From Gracilaria domingensis (lineage: Eukaryota; Rhodophyta; Florideophyceae; Gracilariales; Gracilariaceae), in contig VCMS01000197.1 of assembly GCA_022539475.1 (NCBI GenBank), positions 61,745 to 125,744 on the forward strand: 64,000 bases of DNA. The letters run 5' to 3'. The notes beneath the pieces are model-generated. The model worked only from the letters and a program-made list of their open reading frames with translations, was not told the origin of the DNA and ran no database searches. Every line of letters starts with the position of its first letter. The stretch's first letter is position 1. Positions 10,961-22,581 of this stretch are shown in pieces. Made by a program: the position numbers and the translations under genes.

Positions 10961-11680
10961 TGTCACGTGCACCACGTGTATGGACCTGCTTAGGTGTGCA
11001 CTAGATTATTTAATTTAGTTTAACTAATTTATCGGTTACGATATAAGAGGTGACCTCCCGGTCACCTCCTCCTTCAGTAAAGGGTAACCGAGTTCGGCTC
11101 TGAACCAAGTTCGCCTGCGCGAAGTGTACAACTCCCTCAGAAGGGTCACCGCGTACGGTACGGATTGGATTCATCCCTCGGGATCACTCAGACAATACTG
11201 ACCATTGTGGCCTTGCTTTCGGGCTTATTTATTCCGTGTCTTCGGACTTTCTGTTTCGTTTACTGTGTAGTTGAACTGCTTTGACCACAATTGGTAGCGT
11301 TTCCGTCTCTGTATAGAGTTGTGCCGCGTGGGCTTAATACACATCGTCGTCTCCCGGCGCCGGGTCTGTTGCCGCTTGCAGCACGTCCCGCCGCGGGATT
11401 CCTCTCTTTTCCTCCTTTGGTTTCCCTTCCTTTTCGCCCTTTTACCTAGGGCTTACACCGCTCTACGGTACCTCCCTCCTCAACCATTTCGTCGCTTTTC
11501 GCCGGATTCCTGGATCAGGCCCGTTCACCCATCAACCTCCGTAGGTATATCCCGTACCACGGGCGGTCTTACACCCGCACTATCCGTGTTCGGAGGGCTC
11601 ACCGCTGAGTTTACCTCGTCTAGAGGGCAAGGACTTGAACGCCTTGAGAGACAATCCCATCGCTGGGGTTTTGCTCTACA
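10961..11680 (+). repeat. 3' LTR of the gypsy element
   Basis: Starts TGTCACGTG at 10961 and ends CTCTACA at 11680 (720 bp). The TG start and CA end are the usual LTR termini. The last 652 bases align without gaps to 1-652. Copia-1 coding sequence follows immediately at 11681. Confidence 0.9.
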
Positions 11681-13450
11681 AACATGTGCCCAAGCGTTCC
11701 ACCCGAGTCAATTCTGCTCCATGGAGATACGCTCCTGAGTACTTCGTTGCTCTCTCTAAGAACGGTATGATGGTGATATCACATAAAAACCTTGCAGCAT
11801 CGTTTTATGAGGCAATGCAGTCAGACGAGAGCGAACAATGGTTGAAAGCTATGTAGTCACAGATTGAAAACCTCAAGGAGAGGGAAGTTTTGGAACTGGT
11901 TCTGCGTCCGGAGAACGTTAATCCAATTCTGTTTCGGTGGATATTTGACCGCAAGAAGAACGCAGCTAGAGAATTAACCCGATATCGAGCAACAGTTGTG
12001 GCCAAAAAAGTTATGCAGTGGTATGGTGTTGACTAAACAGATTTGTTTGCTCCAGTTGTGAGGTACGCCACCGTCCAGGTGGTATTAGCAGTCATTGCGC
12101 AGCTGGTGATGAACTTTGTACGGGTCGATATCAAAGATGCATTCATGTATGGTCGACTTATTGATGAAGTCTACATGGAAGAGTTTCCAGTTTTTGTGAC
12201 TGACCCAGTGAAAACTCGTGCAACTAAATTCAATTTGAAATTCATTTGATTTTCAATCCTTCTTCTGCTTTTGTTCATTTCAACAGGTCGTGCGTCATTA
12301 AATCATCGTTGAATCAAAATCTAACAAACCTCTGTTGAAGTTAATTTTTCTGAAAAATTCAATCTATTGAAAATGCCTTGAACGTTTAAGAAAACGAGGT
12401 AAGATAATGAGAAGTGAATGAGAGTCCAATGAGGGAAAGTTCTGCCTGGGTGATGGAAGGGAGGCAGAGTGGTATAGGTTGCTTCGTGCAAATTATGCTC
12501 TGAAGCAGGCTTTCCGAGCAATTCGAGATTTCAGTCACCCCAATTTGCTCGCAGCTAGATTGAAGTGCTCCGAACATGATCCTGCTCTCTATTTTTCGGC
12601 GCATGGACCTTCTCAGGTACTTCTCATCCTTTACTTCGATGACGTGCTCGTTGCCAGTAAGGATCATGCAGCGGAAAATGCCGTTGTCCGTAAGCCACCA
12701 GATCATGTTAGTCTTCGTATAGAGAAGGATGACGCAAAGTTCTCGGGAATGGTAGTCACTCTAGATCCAGAAAATGGCACTATCGCGGTTTACAACGCCC
12801 CAATGATTGAGCATCTTCTTCGCAGTTTTGGTATGCTGAATTGTTCTCTGTCTAGAATTCCGATGGATCGTAGTTGTGTGGCAAGACTTTCCCGCACCGA
12901 TTCTGTTTGTTTGGAGGTAGGTATCTGGTCAAAGAAGTGGTAGGAGCCTTCATTTATCTTAGAAACACCTGCCGACTGGACAATTCTTTCGCTGTTTCCT
13001 TTCCGAGTCGCTTCATGGACTGAGATGATAGAGCGCATTGGAAAGCAGCAAGAAGGGTGATTTGTTATATCAAGGGAACGCAATACGCTGGATTGTCTTT
13101 CGAACCGGGGCCTGATGCGTTTGAGATTGTTGGGTACTGCGATGCGGATTTTACGGGTGATGGAACTGATCGGAAATCAACTACGGGGTTCCTCTTTCAA
13201 CAGATTATTGCATTGATCTGTTGGAATTTGGAGAAGCAGCTGCTGGTCGCGCAGTCTACAGACCAAGCCAAATATGTAGCGTTTTCGTATGCTGTGCGCG
13301 AAGGCTTGTGGTTGAACGTATGTATCACGAACTTGGGTTTTCTAATCTACATGGCTTCAAGTTATTTGTGGCAACCAGGGAGCGGTTTTATAGTCTTAGT
13401 CTCAGAATCATGTATGCAGTGATCGCACAAAGCATGTAGAGATCCGGTAC
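11681..13450 (+). pseudogene. copia-1 RT/RNase H relic (5' part)
   Basis: Decayed Ty1/copia pol, entered by the gypsy LTR on the left. A typical RT N-terminus (YEAMQSDESEQWLKAM, a stop, then RATVVAKK) leads to the first catalytic segment (VDIKDAFMYG, about 12125-12155). The YVDD box survives as YFDDVLVAS (about 12630-12660). RNase H shows CDADFTGDGTDRKSTTGF (about 13138-13190). Frames change several times, and an AT-rich insertion lies at 12222-12465. The coding sense (DRTKHVEIRY, in pieces) stops at 13450, where copia-2 is inserted, and resumes at 25475. Confidence 0.88.
12222..12465. other. AT-rich insertion inside copia-1 RT
   Basis: About 240 bp of AT-rich sequence with no coding similarity lies between the copia segments corresponding to VYMEEFPVFV and RLLRANYALKQAF, which are close neighbours in intact copia RTs. 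It may be a small non-autonomous element or random decay with insertion. I saw no clear terminal inverted repeats. Confidence 0.5.
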
Positions 13451-13684
13451 TGATGATCTACACGTGACAGAAGGACTTACAATTCGACTAATAACGACCA
13501 CGCGTCTGAAAGGTCGTCAGCTGTCGTTGCCCCTACTTGTAGCACCCATTTGCTTTCCTGCACTTCTTTTCGTAAAGGAGAGTAACTTCGTAACACCTAC
13601 CACACTTGCCTCGTAGTTGACACAGTCCTACGCGGTTTGTGGTGAGTCACGTGACAAACTCTCCAGCTCCTCTGCGGAGCGATA
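13451..13684 (+). repeat. 5' LTR of copia-2 (234 bp)
   Basis: TGATGATCTACACGTGACAG at 13451 matches 19233 onward, and its second half (CTTGCCTCGTAG...GAGCGATA) matches 25395-25474. It is preceded by GGTAC, and the other end of the element is followed by GATAC, a 5-bp target duplication with one mismatch. After the LTR the sequence ATCGCGAATTAGCTCCG may be the primer site, but the tRNA was not assigned. Confidence 0.8.
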
Positions 13685-13717
13685 ATCGCGAATTAGCTCC
13701 GTAACAAACTTCACAAA

Positions 13718-15450
13718 ATGAGTTCAAGTAACTCGCTTGATTCAGACCAGCCTCCACCCCATCCCTTGGAAGCACCCAGTGACGCTACGCTTTCTTCCAG
13801 AGAGCCCGCACAAAGCACCACCTCGCACTTGGATAACTTACTACAGTTCTGCCCCTGTTCGAATTTCACAAACGAGCTGCAAACTGGTTTCTTAGAAACG
13901 GTCCGTGACTGCCTTCGCCGATATGCATTAGCCTTGACCAGCAGCAACTTTGTGGCTGCGCTACAAGAGGACTTTACTACCGGACGTTTTGTTCATCTCT
14001 AGGTCTGTGCAAAGCCGAATATATACACCAAACGTACGTAGAAATTCAAAGAACTGGGTATACCGGTACCAGAATTTGTCCCCGGAGAGAAATAGTCTCG
14101 TGTTCTTCGCTTGGCCCGTATTGTGTGGCACAGCAATGAATACCGGCATGAACGCAATGTGGCAGAGTATATCGTCTACAATTGGATTACTACGGATCCG
14201 CATAGACCTATAACTCTTTCCATGTCACCTAATGGTGAGCCCACAATACCGCATTCAACCCCACCTGCCCACATCACCCATGTACCCGCCGAGCAAGTGA
14301 ATACCACAGGATTAGCGACATCTTGGACAGCTGCCCCAAATCATAATCCAGAGTATCAAACACCGCAGCAGGTTGCCAGAAAGCAGGTTCTACACCGTAT
14401 AACATTCGAGGAAGAAAATCCAAAACAGCCAGGAAATCCTACTGAGCAACCGTACTCCTCCCGTCTTCAGAGGAATACAACAGACTACCGCCTACAGCTC
14501 AGTGAAGAACATCCCACGCATCATGGTAATGTGGCGGTCACGAATGATGGCAATACGCCCGCGCCCGCGTTTGGACATGCTGCTCCTCTGTGTACTACTC
14601 ACATGGATATCAAAACCAGGGCAACAACCGAACAAATAACTACCCTCTGCAGGTTTCTAACGGAAACGCCAGTAAAGGCTCTTATGACCGTAGCAATAAG
14701 CTCGCTCCAGTTTTTTAGAGTGCAAAGAAAGACGCGGCTATCTGATACAATCGCACCATCGATGATTCGTGATCCGAAAAGCGTCAGGTATTTGAGGACA
14801 TTGCTCAGAACTACAAGTGCACAAATTCGGAAGCACTTGAGTACTTGAACAACTTGTTCACTGGTGGAGCTAGACTCACATACCGCAAGTGTATCAGAAA
14901 CAAGGTTTACGACTACGATGAAGCAATGCGCATTCTCGACTCCGAATTTCACGCGGAAACTGCGCAAAAAAGTATCCTTTGCGAAATTGGAATCATTTCG
15001 CTTCAAGACGTTCGTCGAACTCGGCAACTCGCTCAACGACACATTTTTCAAGTGAACCAACGAATTGTAAGACCTCTTTCCCCGTGCACTACCTCATTTC
15101 CAGGACGACTATGAGACACGTCGTATCTTATGCACGGCTGTCGAAGAGCAACCCTGGGCACTAGCGACTCTTGACTGCACCACGGAGTAGTTGTCAACCT
15201 ACTCAGCTCTCACGAGAGCACTAGCTCGTGTCTTGCAGAAACATGTGGCTCGAGGACCAACAGAAACGACTTCGGAATCCGGGCCCAATATTGCATTCTA
15301 CACCAATCCTCGCTTTGGACAGCACAACCCTCCGAATTATCACCGCACTGGCCGACGCTCCCACCGGAGACAACATGGTTGCAAAATTAACTGTTACCGA
15401 TGCTGCTCGCCTGATCACATCACACGGAACTGTCCAATGTAACCACCCAC
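13718..15450 (+). pseudogene. gag: copia-2 gag, fragmented
   Basis: ATG at 13718 (MSSSNSLDSDQPPPHP) starts a Pro/Ser-rich frame. It is lost after about 90 codons and picked up in other frames (14111-14848 and 14845-15114). The region ends with a CCHC zinc knuckle, CYRCCSPDHITRNC, at about 15392-15435, which marks nucleocapsid. Several frameshifts make the protein inactive. Confidence 0.75.
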
Positions 15451-15559
15451 AAACGAACCCCGCCGCCTTTATAGCGTTCGGACACATTTCAATCAGTCAC
15501 GGAAAGGACGTCATAGGGCCTTTTACGTACTCGAGGACGACCTCGAACTCCTAGATCCG

Positions 15560-18500
15560 GACGAAACTGAGGACTTTTTAGATAATCCTGAGGTCATTGA
15601 TGATGCCCCGTACCTGAATCTACCCCGGACACTGTTGATATGCCCGTAATCTCACTCGTCCCTCCAAATCCCAGCGCCTTCGCTGAGTTTTCGGACACAA
15701 CTTGTTAAAACGGAACCAACCTGTCCTCTTGCCTCCCAAACCACCTCGGCCACCCGAAGATGTTGAGCCCACCCCTACAGATGTACCCTGCAGCACTAGG
15801 AGCACAAGGACGTCCCTGACATCCCACAATGAAGCACTTTCCCCTGACCCACCACCGGATCACCTGACACTTCTTCGCTAACTCAAGAACGCTGTCCTCA
15901 GGTGTACCTCCTTCCGTTTCCGCTGCCTCACTATTCTCTCCGGATACCGTTCCAAGCCACCTCTTGCTGCCCTAGTCGACGTCTCCAAAATCTTCCTCTC
16001 AGAGATCGCCAACGCGCTTTCCTCCGAGTCCCGCCCCGAACAATTTGTTGGCGCCCTCATCGACTCTGGCGCCTCTTGCAGCGTAATTGGAAAGTCCCAG
16101 CTCCAAGCTCTATGCAAACTGCTATCCATTCCATTCGTGCTTTCCAATGCATATCTGATATTCCGTTTTGGTGATGGCGAGCAAACGAGCATTTGCTCTA
16201 TACGCCTCAATTTACCTACAAAAATTGGCAGCACCGTTAGGATCCACACCCACGTCGTAGACGCACCGCTTCGATTCCTACTCGGTCTGGATGTCTGTAA
16301 CTCTTACCGCCTTATCCTCGACATGGACTCTGACACTCTCCGCTCCAAATCGGATGGTTGGACGCAGACCCTTTCTCGTGCTAACGGGCAACTATACTGG
16401 ACATGGGACCATGATGCACTAATGAACTGCACCAGCTCTGTTGCATACGGATACGTCTCGGCTCTCAACACCGTTCCCTAACTTCGAAAGTGGCACTTTC
16501 AATTCTTTCACCCGTCTGCACAAAAACTTTATAACCGCCTTCGCAGATTGGACCCCTCTAAGGTAACTCCTGAGACCCTCGCCATGCTGGAATCTATCTC
16601 GCGTGCTTACAAGACAAGCACCACATTCTCCTCTCGACCTCTCCGCTTCCGTGTGGCCATGCCCGAGGATGAAATCGTGTTCAATCTAGAAGTTGCCTGG
16701 ATCTGTTCTGGTTAGATGGTAAAGCCGTTCTTCATGTTGTGGAAGTTGGTACCAGCTTCTCTAATGCTACGTTCTTAAGCGGTCAATCTGTGAACGATGT
16801 TTGGAGTGCGTACACACAATTTTGGTCTACAGCCTACACGTCGGTCACCCCAACTCTTGCCGCACCGACTGCGGTTCAGTGTTCACATCTACCCGTTGGC
16901 ATAACCTAACCAGCGCACACGGCATCGACGTCAGGATCAGTCGTGTGGAGTCACATAACTCCCTGCATCTAGGAGAAAGATACCATGAGCCCCTACGCTG
17001 CATCTACGGAAAACTCCGTAACGGTGCCCCAAAGGTGCCTCATATCCTGGTGATACGACCTGCGCTCAAGGCCATGAACGACACAGTTGGTCCGGACGGC
17101 TACATTCCGTCCCTCTTGGTCTTCGGATCCCTGCCGCGCTTTCCCGCCACCAACACCGCTCTGCCAGACCAAAAGTTCCTCATGCTCGACTTGAATACCG
17201 CCCGTAAGGAATATGCTTCTATTTTCGCCCGTCTACGCATTGAACGCACTCTCCGCGCCCGCATTCCTCCGGCCTCTGAGCACTTTATCGTTCCTGGTGA
17301 CTGCCTATTCGTCTAATGCGAGGGAGACAAGAAGTTTTTCGGCCCGATGTCCGTAGTTCGCGTTGCCGACAAGGAAATCTATGTCCGACAGAACAATCGA
17401 ATCGTTCATTACAATATCTCTCAAGTGGTTCCCTCCTCCATATTCGCTGATTCTCATGCTGTGAACGACTTACATCGGCAACTTTCTGCCCTCCGCTCCT
17501 CACCAGAGAAACTACCCACTCCTGCATCAAGCCAGCATACCTTCGGCATACTCATCACCGAAGTCATCCCATACTGTGGCCACCGTAATAACGACTCTGC
17601 CTTCCTGCCCGCCAGAGAGAAGGAACTCGAAAGCCTCCTCAAACGTGGCACATGGACTGTAGTATTTAAGGAAGACATCCTGGAGGACGCTTATGTTATT
17701 GGTGGTCGTTTTGTTTTGTGCATCAAGAACGCCAAAACGAACCAACTGTTGTACAAAGCACGGTTTATTGCCCAAGGCTATATGAATCACGACAAAGGCA
17801 GTATCTTTCACAACTCAACTACACTGCAACACACATCTATCCGCATAATCTTAGCGCTTGCTGCCACCTTTGGTTTCCGAATCTGGTCTACCGAAATCAC
17901 TCAGGCATACATACAATCAGCTACGCAGTTAATGCCCGACACATACATCCGCCCTACCGCCGAATTCGAACTAGCACCAAGCCAACTGCTGAATTTCGTC
18001 GATAACGGAATCAGGGGACAATTGGAATTATAAATTCTCGCAGCACATGCGTAATGATCTCAATATGACGCAAGCCGTGGGGGACTTTCCGCTATTTTTC
18101 AAACACATCAATGGTAAACTCGCAAGGCTCGCAGAAACATATGTCGACGATTCTATCTTGGGCCGCAAAAAGAAGTTCATGGACACTACCAACGCTACTT
18201 TTGACCGATTCGAACCAAAGCAACGGAACATGAATAATTTTGTATTTTCTGGACTGGAAGTTTCAACATCGGATAAAGGGCTCTGCGTACATCAGTGGAA
18301 AAAAAGGTAAATTGTCGCCTCTTCCGAAGGATTGCTCGTTCGCAGATTTCAAATCAAGGCTAATGTCTCTCGGTTGGATTACCCACTCTCGTCCTGAAAT
18401 TTCGTGCCGAATCGCACAAGTGGCACAAGTCACCGATACCACTTACGCTTCATCACACGCGCAAGACTTGAAAAATTCAATTGAATATGTAACCCAGACT

Positions 18501-18995
18501 GCCGAACAGGGTATCATCCAGCAAGAATTGGACCTTGATTCTCTATACATCCGTGTGTACACCGACGCGTCGTTTGCCAACAACCCGGACCACTCATCTC
18601 AACTAGGCTATATTGCTCTCTGTGACAAACAAATTCGTTGCAATATTCTGTCGTACCGATCGTATAAATCACGCTGCGTTGTACGACGTGTACTCGGTGG
18701 GGAGATCTATGCATTTGCCAATGGTTTCGACGTTGCTTACATGCTGCGTTTTGGTTTGGAGAAGATTCTCGGAAGACCGTTACGTCTCTGCATGCACACC
18801 AATAGTACGTCTTTGTTTGATGATATCGTGAAAAATTCTTTTATCACAGAAAAGAGACAGATGTTTGACGTTCAAGAGGCTCGAAAAACTTATCAACAAC
18901 TTGGAATCTCGGACCTTTTTCATATTTCAGGTACTGATAGCCCGGCTGACAAACTGACGAAGTCAAAACCTTGTCCCGTCCTGACAAGCTATTGA
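15560..18995 (+). pseudogene. pol: copia-2 pol: protease, integrase, RT, RNase H
   Basis: Domain order is protease, integrase, RT, RNase H, the copia order. The protease site is ALIDSGASCSVIG (about 16050-16090). In integrase, TDCGSVF precedes SHNSLHLGERYHEPLR (about 16950-17005); the Glu of GERYH is the probable catalytic residue. In RT, GRFVLCIKNAKT and KARFIAQGY (about 17705-17780) are followed by ETYVDD (about 18135-18150). RNase H shows YTDASFANN (about 18558), YKSRCVVRRVLGGE and an AD.LTK end near 18950. There are at least five frame breaks. A purine-rich stretch (GGAAGATAGTGAGTGAG, just before 19233) serves as the polypurine tract. Confidence 0.85.
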
Positions 18996-19232
18996 CTACT
19001 GGCATCATGGATCACACAATCAACCAGTGGGTTGTTCGGAACAATACAAGCGTCTTCAACTAAAACTTCGTAGCTTGCACTGCCATCACTACTCATCTTC
19101 TGCTTTTTGGGTACCAAGGTATGCTTTTTTCATGAACTTGTCCCTTTTTCGTATGCCTTTTGTTTTCTCTGTGAAGGTACAATTCATTATTTATTTTCAT
19201 TGCCCTGCTGTGTTTGGAAGATAGTGAGTGAG

Positions 19233-19392
19233 TGATGAACTACACGTGACAGAAGGACTTACAATTCGATTACTAACGGCCACGCTTCTGAAAAGTCATC
19301 AGCTGTTGTTGCCCCTACTTGTAGGACCCCTCCGCTTTCATTTATTTCTCTTCGTAAAGGACAGTAACTTCGTAACACATACCACACTTGCC
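19233..19392 (+). repeat. 3' LTR of copia-2, first part
   Basis: Aligns with 13451-13610. It stops at CTTGCC (19387-19392), where a 6-kb insertion begins; the rest of the LTR is at 25395-25474. Confidence 0.85.
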
Positions 19393-20085
19393 CTGTGAGC
19401 ATTTTGTGGGGCCCAGATGAGGCCTATTCATGTCCTACGTATGATCGAAAAATGGTCAAAATATTTGGGGAATAAAAGTCCTAAATAGGGCCAAAGTAAT
19501 GGCCTCTAAATATGGCCTAAAGAATGCCGTAGCCAGCATGGCTAAGGTAGTTCAAAATATGGCCGAAACCGCCATCTTTTGGCATATATTTGAGAGATGT
19601 TTCGTTCACTTTTTTTGATTCAGAATAGCACCGTATATCCGACAAAGAAAGACCGAGAACATTTCACACACTGTCCTGATCACGTTTAATAGTAGTACGG
19701 ATTAGTATCAAATTTCTTACTAAAGAAGGCCGTACTATGGGCTTCTAATGAATAATAAAAGACCCTTCTCGAATGTGCGTCATTGACGCCCAGGCGTGCT
19801 CTCAACAGCTCGTGCAGCACAGCGTCTTTGCCGAGTACGCTGTCCATCCCCAGCTATGCGGTTTCCCCGCGCAGCGCGTCCATCTTGGTTCTCGCCACCG
19901 CGCCGTGATTGCTCCTCGCGAAACTTCAAAAGGCCGCTCTGCTCCGCATCCGGCTATGACAATTGGACAAGGTACACTCGCACGGCGCCATCAGCCCTAC
20001 GTCCGCCGTCGACAGAAGCGTCTAGACCAGCTTCAATGTCTGCGTCTCCTCACTTATCGCTTTTTTTTGCGGCACAGCTTCTACT

Positions 20086-21024
20086 CTACCGATGCCAGGT
20101 CAGCGACTTTTTGTCGCATGCTGGTAGTTTCGAGGTCACGTCGCTCACGCGCGTCTCAGTCGATATTCTAGCATATCTCTCGGCGGAAAGCTTTCTTGAT
20201 GTAAAGCCTTCGGCCATCTTCTCCACGTTCTTCTTAGAGCTGCTCTCGATCACTGTGTGCCCCATCACCGTCTCCAGCTGAGCAATTTGCTCATTTTCCT
20301 GCCGAATCAGTTTGTTGAGCTTTCCCGCCCCCTCATGTATCCACGTCTGCCCCGCGCCAATCTCCTGTAGAAGATCCTCCATCTCTTCTTCGTCCGTCGA
20401 GAGTTTCAGGTTGGCATATTTCTTCACGTCATCTACCTCAGCTTAAATCACGCCTGACTCAGCTCGACCAATTCTTCCTCCTCCTCTCGAAGAAGACTTG
20501 CTGTCGAAGACGTCTAAGAAGTCGTCGAAGATGACACGGCAGACAAAGATCCCTATAGCGAGTTTACTTCTGTTTCCAGCGCAGAGAACTTGTGATGTGG
20601 AGACTCAGGCTCCATCGAAACCCGCTCCTGCCGCTCGCTCAAATATCTCAGTGTTTTCCTGAAGCTTTTGAAGTCAGACGCGAATCTTGACAACGCTTCT
20701 TTCTTGGTGTATAAGTCTGATTTGAGCGTTGTCTGCATCGCTCTTGCCACTTCCATGTGCTTCTGAAATCTGTCCTTTTCGTCCCATAGTTGCTGCAACT
20801 TCATGCGGTTCATTTCTTCATTAGTATAAAAAGAGGCTTTCATCCCTTATTTCTTCAATTCCAGCAGGCGAATCTCTTTCTTCCATGTCTTTGGAGTCTC
20901 TTGAAGAGCATTCAACCTGCCAGCTTCTGCCGCTGCACCAATAGATACCCATCTGCAGACCCGGGACTACTCGCAAGGCAGAAGACATGCGCCAGCGCGA
21001 CGTGATCACCTTCAAACGTGCCAC
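20086..21024 (-). pseudogene. Coiled-coil protein fragment (SNARE-like at best)
   Basis: Two minus-strand frames show strongly helical, charged sequence. One is 20843-20553 (NEEMNRMKLQQLWDEKDRF..., heptad-like). The other is 20427-20086, with DEEEMEDLLQEIGAGQ, then EGAGKLNKLIRQENEQIAQL. The second segment resembles a Q-SNARE motif in spacing, with Gln near the centre, but this is only a pattern judgement. The pieces are separated by a frame change and an in-frame TAA near 20445. The frame upstream (21024-20821) may belong too. Not assigned to a named family. Confidence 0.4.
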
Positions 21025-22581
21025 ACACGCAGAAGACCCGGCACTCGAGCTCGTGCTGCAGCCCTTCCGTTAGTAAGATGCATGGAGCCTACGTCGACAC
21101 CACCTGTCCTTCGCACCTCAGTGAACAAGAACATCCCAGCTTATCAGAAACGTTGTCTACAACACACCCTCACCGCCATTCATTCCGTCCTTGAGTAGAC
21201 GTCAGCTTCCATTCCTCTGTCGCAGACGACTGCGCCGCGTACTTTCGTGTCACATATGTTACACAGCACGCTTGACCCGTCAGATGACGTCTCGCGCTCG
21301 ACTCGCAGTCTTGTGTATGGCACTTTTCACGTAAATAACGTCCAGTATCACGTCGCCGCATGCTTCCCGCGCCAGCGTACACGCATAATGTTTTGACGCC
21401 CTATGTCCCGCGTTTGCAGCCACTCAGCCCGTCAAAATCAAGCTGAAATTGTAGATTAATACTTTCCGGAGTGCTCGCCGTGCTGTTCTCTGAGATGTGT
21501 TTTCAGCGGCATGAATCGTCCCCAAACTTCATGCTGGTAGCCGCACCGCTGCATGCCCCGCCACCAGACTATATAGCCGTTCATACCATGATAACCCACC
21601 TTTCTGCCGATCCATATTGCTCAGTCTTCTCACTTCTTTCACCTCCCGCCACAACCCCACAGCATTCCAACTCTGCATCAGGATGCACAGAACTCCATTC
21701 ATCTTGCACTACCGCAGCTGCACAGCCTCCTCAAGCACTGCTCATCACAAGTCCGTCACGAAGGCCCATTGTTATTCAAAGCCTCCAGCAAACGCGAACG
21801 CTCAGGTGTCCACGGACCTCGTCGGTTTTGTGAATACGATGGCGGAGCAGAAGACCGCTTTGCGTGCGGAACCACAGCAGCCCGCCGGTGGCGGCGACAG
21901 TGGTGCCCTCGTCGTTGGGCGAGAGCTCTAGGCATGTGGCGGAGGGTTTCAAGCAAAATACGAGTGTTGAAAAGAGAGACTACACGTAGAGACATGCTGA
22001 AACGAAGGGAAACTTTCGTAATTTGGTTTTGGAATGAATGACACGTGTTCTACAACATGGAGACGTCGCTCATGTGGATGCACATGTGTCGCTGTATCAA
22101 TAAACTGTGGAACGCCACGGAGTGTATTCAAACTATATATAGTTCAAAGCGCAGAGGATCTGCAGGAAGGGTTCCAGTACCGTCGGTACAAAGGTATAGC
22201 GTAGAGACGGCGACGCTACCCACAGAAAAGATTTACACCGATCCTCAACAGTCACAGATGCTTCATTTTCCTGATAGAGATCGTCTGTATAGGAAGACGA
22301 CCGCTTCTGCAATCAATTTTTCACGTTGCATCGCAGAATACATGTACCAGCGCCCACATCGATTCGCACCAGCTATTCTTGGAACAAGTGTCCAGCCACC
22401 TGTATAAGTGGAGATCGGCCGCTTTTCGTATTGTACTATATCTAGCATTTCTTTACATGTTTACCGAGCTGTTTTCGTTAATTCACTCGTGAACTGCCTC
22501 ATACGCTTCTCATTCCAGCATCCTTCTCTTACCAACTACAATTCACTTCTGATTTCAAGCTTACTTTACGCAAACACAACT
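21025..22581. other. No assignable gene
   Basis: Short overlapping open frames on both strands with no recognisable domain. Around 22540-22581 the sequence before the ATG at 22582 contains CACTTCTGATTTCAAG, which resembles an initiator region, so this end may be the old promoter of the PABPN1-like gene. Confidence 0.4.

Larger units (their letters stand above)
1..11680 (+). mobile_element. Ty3/gypsy chromovirus with antisense extra ORF
   Basis: LTR retrotransposon bounded by matching LTRs: bases 1-652 correspond to 11029-11680 with no length difference. The 5' LTR begins before the window, and about 68 bases of it are missing judging from the complete 3' copy. The order is LTR, primer site, gag, pol (protease, RT, RNase H, integrase, linker, chromodomain), antisense ORF, LTR. 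RT-RNase H before integrase defines Ty3/gypsy, and the chromodomain defines the chromovirus branch. The right end lies in copia coding sequence at 11681, so the element inserted into an older copia copy. The left flank is not visible, so no target duplication can be checked. Gag and the pol tail carry stops and frameshifts, so this copy is probably dead. Confidence 0.93.
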
